In this document: piece by piece, positions 1 to 8,023 of the stretch | How positions within the stretch are numbered: the stretch's first letter is position 1 | Layout: each line of letters begins with the position of its first letter | NCBI RefSeq assembly: GCF_011683915.1 | Contig: NZ_JAAQPH010000033.1 | Location: 1 to 40,715, forward strand | Source: Pelagibius litoralis | Lineage (GTDB): Bacteria > Pseudomonadota > Alphaproteobacteria > Kiloniellales > Kiloniellaceae | Direction of reading: 5' to 3' | Length of the DNA stretch: 40,715 nt | Notes under the pieces: model-generated | Told to the model about the DNA's origin: nothing | Databases searched by the model: none | The model's input: the letters and a program-made list of their open reading frames with translations, nothing else | Made by a program: the position numbers and the translations under genes

Positions 1-29
1 TCGACCGGGATCTGCTCTAGTGTGCGATG

Positions 30-605
30 TTACTCGGCAGCGATGCTGTGGCCTTCAAGTGCCGCGGCGTTCTGTGCCGGAACTTTTTGAAAAAAAATCG
101 TCACCTCGCCGATGTCGAAACCGAACTTGCTGACGCGGGCGCGGTTCATCAGAACGTCGTCCGGCTGCAGAAACATCCAGTCATCGAAGTGCACGTTCCA
201 GATGGAATCGCCGACCTTCAGGGCCAGGGTGTAGCGCCAGTTCAGGGCGTTGCCGTAGGAAACGCCTTCGGCGGTGCCGATGACATCCGCGGCGGTGCCT
301 TCGTAGCGATGATCGTCGAGCTTGTTGATCGTCCAGATGCGCTGCTGTTCTTCCCCATCCGAGTAGACGAAATCTTCGACCAGGGTCAGTGTCTTGCCAT
401 CCCAGGTGCCGGTGATGTCGACAACGAACTCGCGGCGCAGATTGCCGAAGCGATCCACGAACAGGCCCCAGGCCCGGGTCTCTCCGGCGAGGTAGTCTTC
501 GATCAAAAGGCGCGGCTCGCGGCCGTCGAACTGTTCGGGGGTCATGCTGCTACAGCCTGCTGTGAAGAGAAGAAGGATCGCTGCGAAGCAACGGAGAAGA
601 ACCAT
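30..605 (-). CDS. DUF3833 family lipoprotein
   Basis: A 191-residue protein with a lipoprotein signal peptide: a hydrophobic run at residues 5-15 is followed by the lipobox L-F-T-A-G-C, with lipidated Cys at about residue 18. The rest is rich in beta-strand-like segments and resembles the DUF3833 family (motifs such as WGLFVDRFGNLRREF). That family has no defined enzymatic activity. It is the last visible gene of the minus-strand lipid operon. Its ATG is preceded by AGAGG at good spacing, and it starts 56 bases inside the end of the transporter gene, which suggests translational coupling. DUF3833 genes commonly accompany CFA-synthase/DUF1365/amine-oxidase clusters in proteobacteria. I infer an envelope role in membrane-lipid modification; the family call is fairly sure, the role is not. 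Confidence 0.82.
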   Translation of the reverse strand: MVLLRCFAAILLLFTAGCSSMTPEQFDGREPRLLIEDYLAGETRAWGLFVDRFGNLRREFVVDITGTWDGKTLTLVEDFVYSDGEEQQRIWTINKLDDHRYEGTAADVIGTAEGVSYGNALNWRYTLALKVGDSIWNVHFDDWMFLQPDDVLMNRARVSKFGFDIGEVTIFFQKVPAQNAAALEGHSIAAE

Positions 606-1956
606 CGTCGGCCTCTGGCGTTGTTGATCGTCTGCTTTCGCGCCTGTTGATCAGCGCACGAATGCGGTGCTGGCGTTGTGCCGTGATGGGGAAGTTCCAG
701 ACCAGCAGGATCGCCGCCAGCTTGAACACAACCGGTGCCAGGCCGTAGAGCAAAGCCAGGGCCCAAACGGCGCCGGGTTGTTCTGCGGCGGGGGTGAAGC
801 CGGCAAGATCCAGCAGCGGAAAGGAAAGGCCGACGGCCAGCGCCAGGGCGAGTTTCGTCGCAATGCCCCAGAGGCCGAAGTACACCCCCGCCCTTTGCCG
901 GCGGCTGTGCAGGCTGTCCAGGTCGATGACGTCGGCCTGTATCGCCGGCGGCAGCGCCAGGTCGGCGCCCAACGCGAAGCCGGAGAGAATGCAGACCACA
1001 AGAAAGGCCCAGGTGTCGCCGGGGCCCAGCAAGGGCACCCAGATGAAAACGCCGCAGGCCAACAGCATCGCGAGGCACCAGGCCCTGTGCTTGCCGATCC
1101 GCGAGGCGAGGCGCAGCCAGAGTGGCAGCGCCGCGATCCCGCACACGAAATAGGTCAGCAGCAGAGGTCCGGTCCAAGATTCAGCTTCCAGTCCGAATTT
1201 CACATAAAGCAGGAACAGCGTGGACGGCAGTCCGATCGCTATCCCATTGAGGAAATAGGCCGAAACCAGCCTCAGGAAAGGGCCGTTGCGCAACAAAATC
1301 GCGACGGAGCGGCGCCAGGGCAGGGTGGTTTTCTGCGCTATCGCGGGTTCGTTTACCGAAAGGCAGGTCGCTGCAACGCAGAGTGGCAGCGCGACCAGTA
1401 TCCCGATAAAAAGCCACTCGAGCGTCAGGCTCCGGTCATCTCCGACCAGGCTTGGCAGCGCGGCTGCGATCACCGTGCCGACGACCACGAAGCCTTCGCG
1501 CCAGGCGGCGATCCGGCTGCGCTCGTTGTAGTTCTGCGACAGCTCTGCGCCCCAGGCGGAATAGGGCAGGAGGATCATGGTGCTGCCCAGGTAGAGGGCC
1601 ATGGTCCAGGCTGTCAGGTAGATGAAACCCGGCGCCTGCGCGGGCAGGAAAAGGAACCAGGCGCTGATCAGGAGGATCGGAACGCCCAGCAGCATCCAGG
1701 GACGCCGGCGCCCCCAGGGTGTGCGCAGGGCATCGGAAAGGCGCCCCATCAGGGGGTCGGTGAAGAGATCCCAGATGCGGGCGATGAGAAGGGCCCCGCC
1801 GACGGACGCCAGGCCGAGGCCCAGTTCCTCCGCATAGAAAGCCGGAAGGTAGACGTAAAGCGGCACACCGATGGCCGCCAAGGGCAGCCCGGGCAGACCG
1901 TAGGCAAGCAAGAGGGGCCGGGAGAGACCCGCGCCCTTGGCGTTTGTGTCTGGCAA
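550..1956 (-). CDS. MFS transporter, GPH (sugar:cation symporter) type
   Basis: A 468-residue polytopic membrane protein with about twelve hydrophobic segments. The loop after the second helix reads DLFTDPLMGRLSD and is followed by GRRRPWMLLG, both typical of the glycoside-pentoside-hexuronide (MelB-like) symporter branch of the major facilitator superfamily. The substrate cannot be read from sequence. A GPH-type transporter is also part of the singlet-oxygen-regulated lipid cluster of Rhodobacter sphaeroides, so a lipid or lipid-precursor role is as plausible as sugar transport (inference). It begins with TTG only 6 bases after the methyltransferase stop, with a weak ribosome-binding site. 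Its 3' end overlaps the lipoprotein gene by 56 bases. Confidence 0.85.
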   Translation of the reverse strand: MPDTNAKGAGLSRPLLLAYGLPGLPLAAIGVPLYVYLPAFYAEELGLGLASVGGALLIARIWDLFTDPLMGRLSDALRTPWGRRRPWMLLGVPILLISAWFLFLPAQAPGFIYLTAWTMALYLGSTMILLPYSAWGAELSQNYNERSRIAAWREGFVVVGTVIAAALPSLVGDDRSLTLEWLFIGILVALPLCVAATCLSVNEPAIAQKTTLPWRRSVAILLRNGPFLRLVSAYFLNGIAIGLPSTLFLLYVKFGLEAESWTGPLLLTYFVCGIAALPLWLRLASRIGKHRAWCLAMLLACGVFIWVPLLGPGDTWAFLVVCILSGFALGADLALPPAIQADVIDLDSLHSRRQRAGVYFGLWGIATKLALALAVGLSFPLLDLAGFTPAAEQPGAVWALALLYGLAPVVFKLAAILLVWNFPITAQRQHRIRALINRRESRRSTTPEADDGSSPLLRSDPSSLHSRL

Positions 1957-1962
1957 AGCCGG

Positions 1963-3162
1963 TTACCCGCGGGACAGGGCGATCTGACGGACATCGATAC
2001 GGCCGATCTGAAATCCCACCTCGCAGTAGGCGAGGTAGTAGTGCCACATCCGCCGGAAGCGTTCGTCGTAGCCGAGCGCCGAGATACCGGGCCAGGCGGC
2101 TTCGAAACGCTGGGCCCAGTCCGCCAGAGTGCGGGCATAGTCCAGGCCAAAACCACGGTCGCCGACCCACTCCAGGCCGGCCTGTTGAATGTTTGATTTC
2201 AAAGCCTGGCGCGACGGCAGAAGACCGCCTGGAAAGATATGGCGCTGGATGAAGTCAGCACCGCGTCGGTAGGGCTCCCAGATCGCATCGTCGATGGTGA
2301 TGATCTGCAGTGCGATCCGTCCGTCGGGATGCAGGGCCTCACGCAGTTTGTCGAAGAAGACCGGCCAGTAGCGCTCGCCCACCGCTTCGAACATTTCGAT
2401 CGACGCCACGCGGTCGAAACTGCCCGTTACGTCGCGGTAGTCCTGACGCCTGATTTCGACCTTCTCGTTCAAGCCGTCCAGGTGAACCCGCTTGCGGGCA
2501 TAGTCGTACTGCTCTTCGGATATGGTGATCCCGGTCACCCGGCAACCGGTCTGCTTTGCGGCATAGGCGGCAAAGCCGCCCCAGCCGCAACCGACCTCCA
2601 GCAGGTGATGGTCGGGGTTCAGCTCGGCGAGCTGCGTCATGGCCTGGTACTTATTCTGCTGCGCCGATTCCAGGCTGTCGGCTTCGGAGGCAAAGACCGC
2701 CGACGAATAGGTCATGCTGGGGTCCAGCCACTGCTCGTAAAACGCGTTCCCGAGATCGTAGTGGTAAGCGATGTTGCGCTTTGACCCGGTCTTCGAATTG
2801 ACCCGCAGCAGGTGCGGCAGGCGGTGCAGGAAGCGCATGAACGGATGCCCGTTGACCACTTTCTGCCAGGCGGCTTCGTTCAGCGCACCGACCTTGATCA
2901 CCGCCGCCAGGTCTTCGGTTTCAAAGTCGCCGTCCACATAGGCTTCGGCAAAGCCGTTGTGTCCGCCAAGCAGCAAGCGGCGGACAAAGCGTGGCCTGAT
3001 AACCCTGAGCATTGCCGAAGGGCCGGGCTCCGCACCTTCAAAGAGATGCCGCGAACCGTCCGGCAGTTCCAGAAGCACAGAACCGGCGCGAAGGCAGCGG
3101 CCCAGGGTGATCAGGAGTCTGTAAGGACCTAAGGACACCAGATTGTTTTGCCTAAGGTTCAT
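1963..3162 (-). CDS. Cyclopropane-fatty-acyl-phospholipid synthase family methyltransferase
   Basis: A 399-residue SAM-dependent methyltransferase acting on unsaturated acyl chains of membrane phospholipids. The SAM-binding motif LLEVGCGWGGFA lies near the middle, preceded by the family's YHYDLGNAFYEQWLD-type segment and followed by EMFEAVGERYWPVFF. Near the C-terminus are the RGADFIQRHIFPGG and MWHYYLAYCEVGF segments typical of CFA synthases. The start at MNLRQNN is preferred; an in-frame ATG at 3252 would add 30 basic residues and overlap the upstream gene by 44 bases. True CFA synthase and the related UfaM-type methylase of furan fatty acid synthesis cannot be separated by eye. The flavoprotein partner encoded upstream makes the second option worth testing. 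Confidence 0.9.
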   Translation of the reverse strand: MNLRQNNLVSLGPYRLLITLGRCLRAGSVLLELPDGSRHLFEGAEPGPSAMLRVIRPRFVRRLLLGGHNGFAEAYVDGDFETEDLAAVIKVGALNEAAWQKVVNGHPFMRFLHRLPHLLRVNSKTGSKRNIAYHYDLGNAFYEQWLDPSMTYSSAVFASEADSLESAQQNKYQAMTQLAELNPDHHLLEVGCGWGGFAAYAAKQTGCRVTGITISEEQYDYARKRVHLDGLNEKVEIRRQDYRDVTGSFDRVASIEMFEAVGERYWPVFFDKLREALHPDGRIALQIITIDDAIWEPYRRGADFIQRHIFPGGLLPSRQALKSNIQQAGLEWVGDRGFGLDYARTLADWAQRFEAAWPGISALGYDERFRRMWHYYLAYCEVGFQIGRIDVRQIALSRG

Positions 3163-3208
3163 CGCGATGTCCAGTTGGCTTGTGTAAGGGATTGACCTGA
3201 AAAGGCTG

Positions 3209-4039
3209 TTACGGAGCGGCCCGGGTAACCGCCTGCGCCGGCGGTGCGCCACGCCGGTAAAAGCGCCCGCCCTTGCGCCAGATCCAAAGCGCCTCCCAAT
3301 GGATCGCAGCCATCACCTTGGCGGTCATGAGAGGGTAGCGCAGGAGCGCACGCCACAGCCCGCCGTGATCGATGGCGACCCGCCGCCCGGTGAGCGTTGC
3401 CAGAAGAACTTCCCCTTCGGCGACGGCCTGGCGGATCAGGATTGAAAGACTCTCCTGCGGTTCGCGCAGCCTGAAACGATAGGCGGAGGCCATCTCAATG
3501 AAGGGTGAGACGTAGAATTTTTTCTCGCAGCTTTGCAGGATCGGTTTGTTGTCGCGATTGTCCTCGGCAACCGGGATCAGATAGCAGTGCTGCTCGCCGA
3601 AGGTGTTCTTCACCTCGTAGATAATGGCGCGCAGCGACCCGTTGCGATGATGGCAGAACCAAACCGAAAGAGGGTTGAAGACGTAACCCAGGATACGCGG
3701 AAAACAGAGCAGGCGAAGGGCGCCACCCTCCAGGTCGATGCCCGCTGCCAGCAACTGCGCTTCCGCCCAGGGCCTCAGTGGCGTTCCGTCCCGCGGCCCG
3801 TGATCGCTATCGCGAAAACTGAAGATGTTGAAGCGGTTGTGAGAAAGCAGCGGCAGGCTGCGGGTCAGGCGCGGCAACTCGTCCAGATCGAGAAAGAGCG
3901 AAAAAACGCTGTAGCGAAAGCGGTGCGTGAAGGGACGCATACGTTTGTGCATCACCTGCCCGAAGTAGAGGCAGGATCGAAGCGCCCCGCTTTCCGCGAC
4001 GGTCGCAGCCGGGTCTGTCTTTGCCGGGTGTCGCGTCAC
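3209..4039 (-). CDS. DUF1365 family protein
   Basis: A 276-residue protein of the DUF1365 family, recognisable by the N-terminal CLYFGQVMHKRMRPFTHRF segment, the central ILGYVFNPLSVWFCH motif and the downstream KKFYVSPFIEM motif. The biochemical function is undefined, but the family is almost always encoded between an FAD-dependent amine-oxidase-like protein and a CFA-synthase-like methyltransferase, as here. A role in acyl-chain modification of phospholipids is therefore inferred. The gene starts with GTG inside the stop of the flavoprotein gene (GTGA overlap), so the two are translationally coupled. The protein ends 46 bases before the methyltransferase start. Confidence 0.88.
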   Translation of the reverse strand: MTRHPAKTDPAATVAESGALRSCLYFGQVMHKRMRPFTHRFRYSVFSLFLDLDELPRLTRSLPLLSHNRFNIFSFRDSDHGPRDGTPLRPWAEAQLLAAGIDLEGGALRLLCFPRILGYVFNPLSVWFCHHRNGSLRAIIYEVKNTFGEQHCYLIPVAEDNRDNKPILQSCEKKFYVSPFIEMASAYRFRLREPQESLSILIRQAVAEGEVLLATLTGRRVAIDHGGLWRALLRYPLMTAKVMAAIHWEALWIWRKGGRFYRRGAPPAQAVTRAAP

Positions 4040-5397
4040 TCGGCAGCCTCCATGACGGCGGCGGGAACCACGGCCTCTGCCGCGGGGCTGCGCGGGATGA
4101 CGTCTTGCGCCCAGGGGGCCGGCGCGCCGAGGGCGGCGGCGACACCCAGGCCGGCCTGCAGCCCGTCCTCATGAAAGCCATAACCGCAGTAGGAGCCACA
4201 GAACCAAGTGCGCAGGGAGCCCTGGATATCCGGCAGGGTCCGTTGTGCCTGCAGGGCCGCGGCATCGAACAGCGGGTGGTCGTAGACGAAGCTTCGCAGT
4301 ACCGAGCCCAGCGCCGGTTCGCGCTCCGGGTTCAGGGTAACGAACAGCGGATGGCGCCGGTCGATGCCCTGCAGTTGGTTCATCCAGTAAGTGACAGAGA
4401 CCTTCTGCGTATCGAAGTCGCCCAAGGTCGCCCCGTCGGCCGGCGCGGCGATGCTGCCGCTGGTGTAGTTCCAGCTTGCCCAGGCGCCGCGCCGCCGCGG
4501 CATCAGGCTGGCATCGGTATGCAGCAGGGCACGATTTTCTTCGTAGCGGAAGGCGCCCAGGACGGCCCGCTCCTTGTTCGTCGCACCGGCACCGAGCATG
4601 CGCAGAGCCTGGTCGGCATGGCAGGCGAGCACGACCTGATCGAAGCGTTCCTCATCCCGGCCGGCGGCGCGCAGGTAGACGCCGTCGGGCGCGCGCCGCA
4701 GGGCGGCGATCGGGCTTGCCAGGCGCACCTCGCCCCTAAGCGCGTCCCTGATGCGGCTGACATACTCGCGGCTGCCGCCGGTAACGGTGCGCCACTGCGG
4801 CCGACCCTTCATCAACAGCAAGCCATGGTTCTCACAGAACTGGATGAAGGATTGGGCCGGGAAGGCCAGCATGTCTTCCAAGGGCGTCGACCAGATCGCC
4901 GATCCCATCGGCAGCAGGTGGTCCCGGGTAAAGGCTTCTCCATAGCCGCCATGGGTGAGGAGTTCACCAAGGCTCATGCTGGCGGTTTCCGCCTCTCGCA
5001 TGGCGCCGGGGGCATCGCGGTAAAAGCGCAGCAGATCGCGCAGCATCGACCAGAAACGCGGCCGCAGAAGATTGCGCTTCTGAATGAACAGCCCGGCGGC
5101 ACTGCCCCGGTATTCCAGGCGGCCGTTGTCGAGCGAGACCGAGAAGGACATATCGCTGCGCTGGGTCGGCACAGCCAGTGCCTCGAAAAGCCTGGTCAGG
5201 TTGGGGTAGGCAAGTTCGTTGTAGACGATAAAGCCGGTATCGACGGCCAAGGGCGCCCCGCCCAGGGTGATGTCGACCGTATTGGCGTGACCGCCAAGGC
5301 GTCCTTCCGACTCAAAAAGCGTTACGTCATGACTTTTGTCTAAGGCCCAGGCCGCACCCAAGCCGGTGATGCCGGCCCCAACAACTGCAATCTTCAT
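4036..5397 (-). CDS. FAD-dependent amine oxidase/desaturase-like flavoprotein
   Basis: A 453-residue flavoprotein, first gene of the lipid operon. The N-terminus carries a Rossmann dinucleotide-binding motif (VVGAGITGLGAAWAL, residues about 4-18), then an acidic ribose-binding position and the GRLGGHANTV segment seen in amine oxidases and phytoene desaturases. It ends with the segment CGSYCGYGFHEDGLQAG, typical of this group. The ATG is preceded by AAGGGA at 7-base spacing. Homologues sit with DUF1365 and CFA-like methyltransferases. In Rhodobacter a fatty acid desaturase named UfaD takes part in furan fatty acid synthesis; whether this protein is its counterpart is inference. Confidence 0.87.
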   Translation of the reverse strand: MKIAVVGAGITGLGAAWALDKSHDVTLFESEGRLGGHANTVDITLGGAPLAVDTGFIVYNELAYPNLTRLFEALAVPTQRSDMSFSVSLDNGRLEYRGSAAGLFIQKRNLLRPRFWSMLRDLLRFYRDAPGAMREAETASMSLGELLTHGGYGEAFTRDHLLPMGSAIWSTPLEDMLAFPAQSFIQFCENHGLLLMKGRPQWRTVTGGSREYVSRIRDALRGEVRLASPIAALRRAPDGVYLRAAGRDEERFDQVVLACHADQALRMLGAGATNKERAVLGAFRYEENRALLHTDASLMPRRRGAWASWNYTSGSIAAPADGATLGDFDTQKVSVTYWMNQLQGIDRRHPLFVTLNPEREPALGSVLRSFVYDHPLFDAAALQAQRTLPDIQGSLRTWFCGSYCGYGFHEDGLQAGLGVAAALGAPAPWAQDVIPRSPAAEAVVPAAVMEAAE

Positions 5398-5770
5398 ACT
5401 CTTCCCTTATCGACCTGCGCCTTTGGGCGGCTCCGTGATTTTTACGATCCCGGTCTGCCGAGGGCACAACCTCTCTTTTAGATACCTAGTGCGGCGTACC
5501 GCGCAGGGACAGGCCGCTTTTCAATCCGTTGTCGATCTTTCCGGAACGCCCCACCCTGTGTGCCGCTGCGCCCTGACCAACGCATATTCACTTGTACTGA
5601 TACGCGGCTAAATCCTTAATGGATCATGATCTTGGATAACCGATAGGCTGTCGTAGGGGGCCGTCGCCTTGTTGTAGGCTCCATTGGTCGGCTGCCGCCA
5701 CAGGCGGGCCTTGAAGCGGAGAGTCCAATGCGTCAGAAAGCCCGATGACGGGAGAAAGGCGCGCCACGCC
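5398..5770. other. Divergent intergenic region between lipid operon and rarA
   Basis: A 373-base region separating the minus-strand lipid operon from plus-strand rarA. It holds the possible ECF11 promoter at 5597-5626 and a small palindromic core ATCATGAT near 5623. No gene with convincing codon use or ribosome-binding site was found. A GGGAGAAAGG stretch near 5750 probably serves rarA. Confidence 0.6.
5597..5626 (-). promoter_or_regulatory. Possible ECF11 (RpoE-ChrR type) sigma factor promoter
   Basis: Read on the minus strand, TGATCC (5626-5621) is followed after 16 bases by CGTATC (5604-5599). This matches my recollection of the ECF11/RpoE promoter pattern, TGATC(C) with 16 bases then CGTA(A/T). 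It would start transcription near 5590, about 190 bases before the flavoprotein ATG, and drive the lipid operon. The pattern is short and the leader is long, so this is a prediction. Confidence 0.5.
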
Positions 5771-7078
5771 ATGACAGGACTATTTGAAAGCCAGGCCCCG
5801 CGGCCCTTGGCCGATCGTCTCAGGCCGCAAAGCCTCGCCGAGGTGGTGGGGCAGGACCACCTTCTGGGGCCGGAGGGCCCCCTTGGCCGGATGCTGGCGT
5901 CGGCCCGTCTGGCATCGCTTGTTCTTTGGGGGCCGCCGGGTTGCGGCAAGACCACGATTGCGCGGCTGCTGGCCCAGGAGACGACCCTGGAGTTCGAACC
6001 GCTCTCGGCGGTCTTCTCCGGCGTCGCCGATCTCCGCAAGGTTTTCGAGCGGGCCAAGCAGCGCCGTCTCGCCGGCCGCGGCACTTTGCTTTTCGTCGAT
6101 GAGATACATCGCTTTAATCGGGCCCAGCAGGACGGCTTCCTGCCTTTTGTCGAAGACGGCACCGTTGTTCTGGTGGGCGCCACGACCGAGAATCCTTCCT
6201 TCGAGCTGAACGCGGCTTTGCTGTCGCGCTGTCAGGTCCTCGTCCTCAAGCGGTTGGAGGAAGCGGCCCTGCGTGAGCTTCTGGCGCGGGTCGAGGCCTT
6301 GGAGGGCCGCAATCTGCCGCTGACCTCCGAGTCGCGGGCGGCCCTGATGGCCATGGCCGACGGGGACGGGCGTTACCTTCTGAATCTGGCCGAAGAGGTG
6401 CTGGCGCTCGCCGGCCGGGAGCCCCTGGACACCGCCGCCCTTGCCGCGGTGGTCCAGAAGCGCGCGCCGATTTACGACAAGGGCCAGGAAAGCCACTACA
6501 ACCTCATCTCGGCTCTGCACAAATCGCTGCGCGGGTCCGACTGCGATGCGGCGCTCTACTGGTTCGCCCGGATGCTGGCCGGCGGCGAGGACCCCCACTT
6601 CATCGCCCGCCGTCTGGTGCGCTTTGCCGTCGAGGATGTCGGCCTGGCTGACCCGGATGCGCTGCCGCAGTCGATGGCTGCCTGGCAGGCTTTTGAGCGG
6701 ATCGGCTCACCGGAGGGCGAGTTGGCCCTGGCCCAGGCGGTGATCTATCTGGCCACCGCGCCAAAGTCCAACGCCGCCTACAAGGCCTATAAGGGCGCGC
6801 GCAAAAGCGCCGGGGAGAGCGGCTCGCTGGCGCCACCGGCGCATATTCTGAACGCGCCGACGGGCCTGATGCGCGACCTGGGTTACGGCCAGGGTTACCA
6901 TTACGACCACGACACGGCAGAGGGTTTTTCGGGTCAGGATTATTTTCCTGAATCCTTGGGGCGACAGCCCTTCTACCGCCCTGTCGAGCGCGGGTTTGAG
7001 CGAGAGATCCGCAAACGGCTCGACTATTGGGCGAAGCTTCGCAACCGTCAGCAAAGCGGTGATGGAAGCGAGGGTTAG
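5771..7078 (+). CDS. rarA: Replication-associated recombination protein A (RarA/MgsA AAA+ ATPase)
   Basis: A 435-residue AAA+ ATPase related to clamp-loader subunits, acting at stalled replication forks. The Walker A motif GPPGCGKTT is near residue 57, Walker B is LLFVDEIHRFN, and sensor 1 lies in VGATTENPSFELN. The C-terminal half has the family's RGSDCDAALYWFARML, APKSNAAYKAY and GYHYDHD segments. Length matches RarA (about 430-450). The start at MTGLFES is chosen because it matches the family N-terminus; an upstream in-frame codon at 5684 would add an unrelated basic stretch. It is transcribed away from the lipid operon, apparently as a single gene. Confidence 0.96.
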   Translation: MTGLFESQAPRPLADRLRPQSLAEVVGQDHLLGPEGPLGRMLASARLASLVLWGPPGCGKTTIARLLAQETTLEFEPLSAVFSGVADLRKVFERAKQRRLAGRGTLLFVDEIHRFNRAQQDGFLPFVEDGTVVLVGATTENPSFELNAALLSRCQVLVLKRLEEAALRELLARVEALEGRNLPLTSESRAALMAMADGDGRYLLNLAEEVLALAGREPLDTAALAAVVQKRAPIYDKGQESHYNLISALHKSLRGSDCDAALYWFARMLAGGEDPHFIARRLVRFAVEDVGLADPDALPQSMAAWQAFERIGSPEGELALAQAVIYLATAPKSNAAYKAYKGARKSAGESGSLAPPAHILNAPTGLMRDLGYGQGYHYDHDTAEGFSGQDYFPESLGRQPFYRPVERGFEREIRKRLDYWAKLRNRQQSGDGSEG

Positions 7079-7149
7079 AGCCAGCCTTGCGTTTCGCGCG
7101 CGGCTGCCATTCCGCCTTGCCTGTTGTTTGCTGGCGTAATGGTCGTAGT

Positions 7150-7164
7150 TTGTCACCGTGACAA
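7150..7164. promoter_or_regulatory. Perfect palindrome, possible operator
   Basis: TTGTCAC and GTGACAA flank a single central C, giving a perfect 7-base dyad 68 bases upstream of the isochorismatase-fold gene. The size and symmetry fit a binding site for a dimeric repressor. No regulator is encoded next to it, and no clear promoter was identified around it. Confidence 0.4.
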
Positions 7165-7231
7165 TGACGCCGGGCTGCTTAGGGCCCGAGTGGCAAATTA
7201 ACCAAACTCACTAGGATCATAGGGGCGTTGC

Positions 7232-7897
7232 ATGGCCAACTACTGCGTGCCTGATAAGGGCAAAGCAGCTCTTCTTTGTATCTCTGCGCAGCGTGATTTC
7301 ATCACGCCGGGCTCGCCGCTGCGGGCCTCGGGAACCCGTTCGGCGCTGCCGAACATGAAGCGGCTTGTTGAGGCGTTTCGGGCCCAGGGCGCACCGATCT
7401 TTCACTCGGTCCGGCTGTATAAGGCCGATGGTTCCAACGTCGATGCCTGCCGCCGTCAGGCGGTCGAAGAAGGCATGCGCATTCTCATGCCCGGCACTTT
7501 GGGCGCCGAGCTGATCGACGATCTGCAGCCCAGCGCCGACATGCGCCTGGATCCGGAGCTGCTGTTCTCCGGCGAGTTCCAGGAGGTCGCGGGCAACGAG
7601 TTCGTCCACTACCGCCCGCGTTGGGGCGCCTTTCACGATACGGCGCTGGAAGCCAAGCTGCGCGAACAGGAAGTAACGACCCTGGTGATCTGCGGCTTCA
7701 GTTTCTCGACGGGCGGCCGCGCCTCGGTCTACGAAGCGTCGGCACGCGATTTCAGGATTATCCTGGCGACCGATGCGCTTTGCAACGCGACCGAGGACTC
7801 GGTGCGCGAACTCGGCCGGATCGGGGTCTATCTCATGGACAGCGCCAACTGCCTGTCCTGGATGGGCAGCGGTGGCCCCCGTTCGGTGGCTGCATAG
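7232..7897 (+). CDS. Isochorismatase-fold protein lacking the catalytic triad
   Basis: A 221-residue protein with the cysteine hydrolase (isochorismatase/nicotinamidase) fold: an N-terminal strand followed by QRDF, a central RPRWGAFHDT segment and the strand-turn LVICGF before a helix. The usual Asp-Lys-Cys triad appears lost. Ser18 stands where Asp is expected in the I-D-x-Q motif, Arg128 where Lys is expected before the G-A-F segment, and Gly161 where the nucleophilic Cys is expected. Gly at the Cys position is known in true isochorismatases (EntB, PhzD), but they keep the Asp. AGGGGC precedes the ATG. The gene stands alone and is followed by a GC-rich hairpin. Fold is confident; catalysis is doubtful. 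Confidence 0.8.
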   Translation: MANYCVPDKGKAALLCISAQRDFITPGSPLRASGTRSALPNMKRLVEAFRAQGAPIFHSVRLYKADGSNVDACRRQAVEEGMRILMPGTLGAELIDDLQPSADMRLDPELLFSGEFQEVAGNEFVHYRPRWGAFHDTALEAKLREQEVTTLVICGFSFSTGGRASVYEASARDFRIILATDALCNATEDSVRELGRIGVYLMDSANCLSWMGSGGPRSVAA

Positions 7898-7972
7898 AGC
7901 GCAGACCCGAAAGGGCCCACACCGCAGCAAGGGCGTTTGCGCCCCGGTTTCGTCTCTGATAGCTAGAAAGCC

Positions 7973-8002
7973 GCCGCCGCCCGATCGGGCGGACGGCCTT
8001 GG
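7973..8002 (+). terminator. GC-rich hairpin after the isochorismatase-fold gene
   Basis: CCGCCC (7977-7982) pairs with GGGCGG (7987-7992) around GATC, and GCCG (7973-7976) with CGGC (7994-7997) extends the stem past a bulged A. Only a weak T-rich stretch follows, so it may be an inefficient terminator or a leader structure of crcB. Confidence 0.4.
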
Positions 8003-8023
8003 TTTGGCAAGGGGACGGGGCGC

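Noticed and set aside
5627-5656. Second ECF11-like promoter facing rarA
   Set aside because: TGATCT is present on the plus strand but CGTA follows after 19 bases, not 16.
7898-8023. Possible fluoride riboswitch before crcB
   Set aside because: The expected GGxGATGGxGTTCxCC core and its partner were not found; only a GC-rich hairpin lies there.
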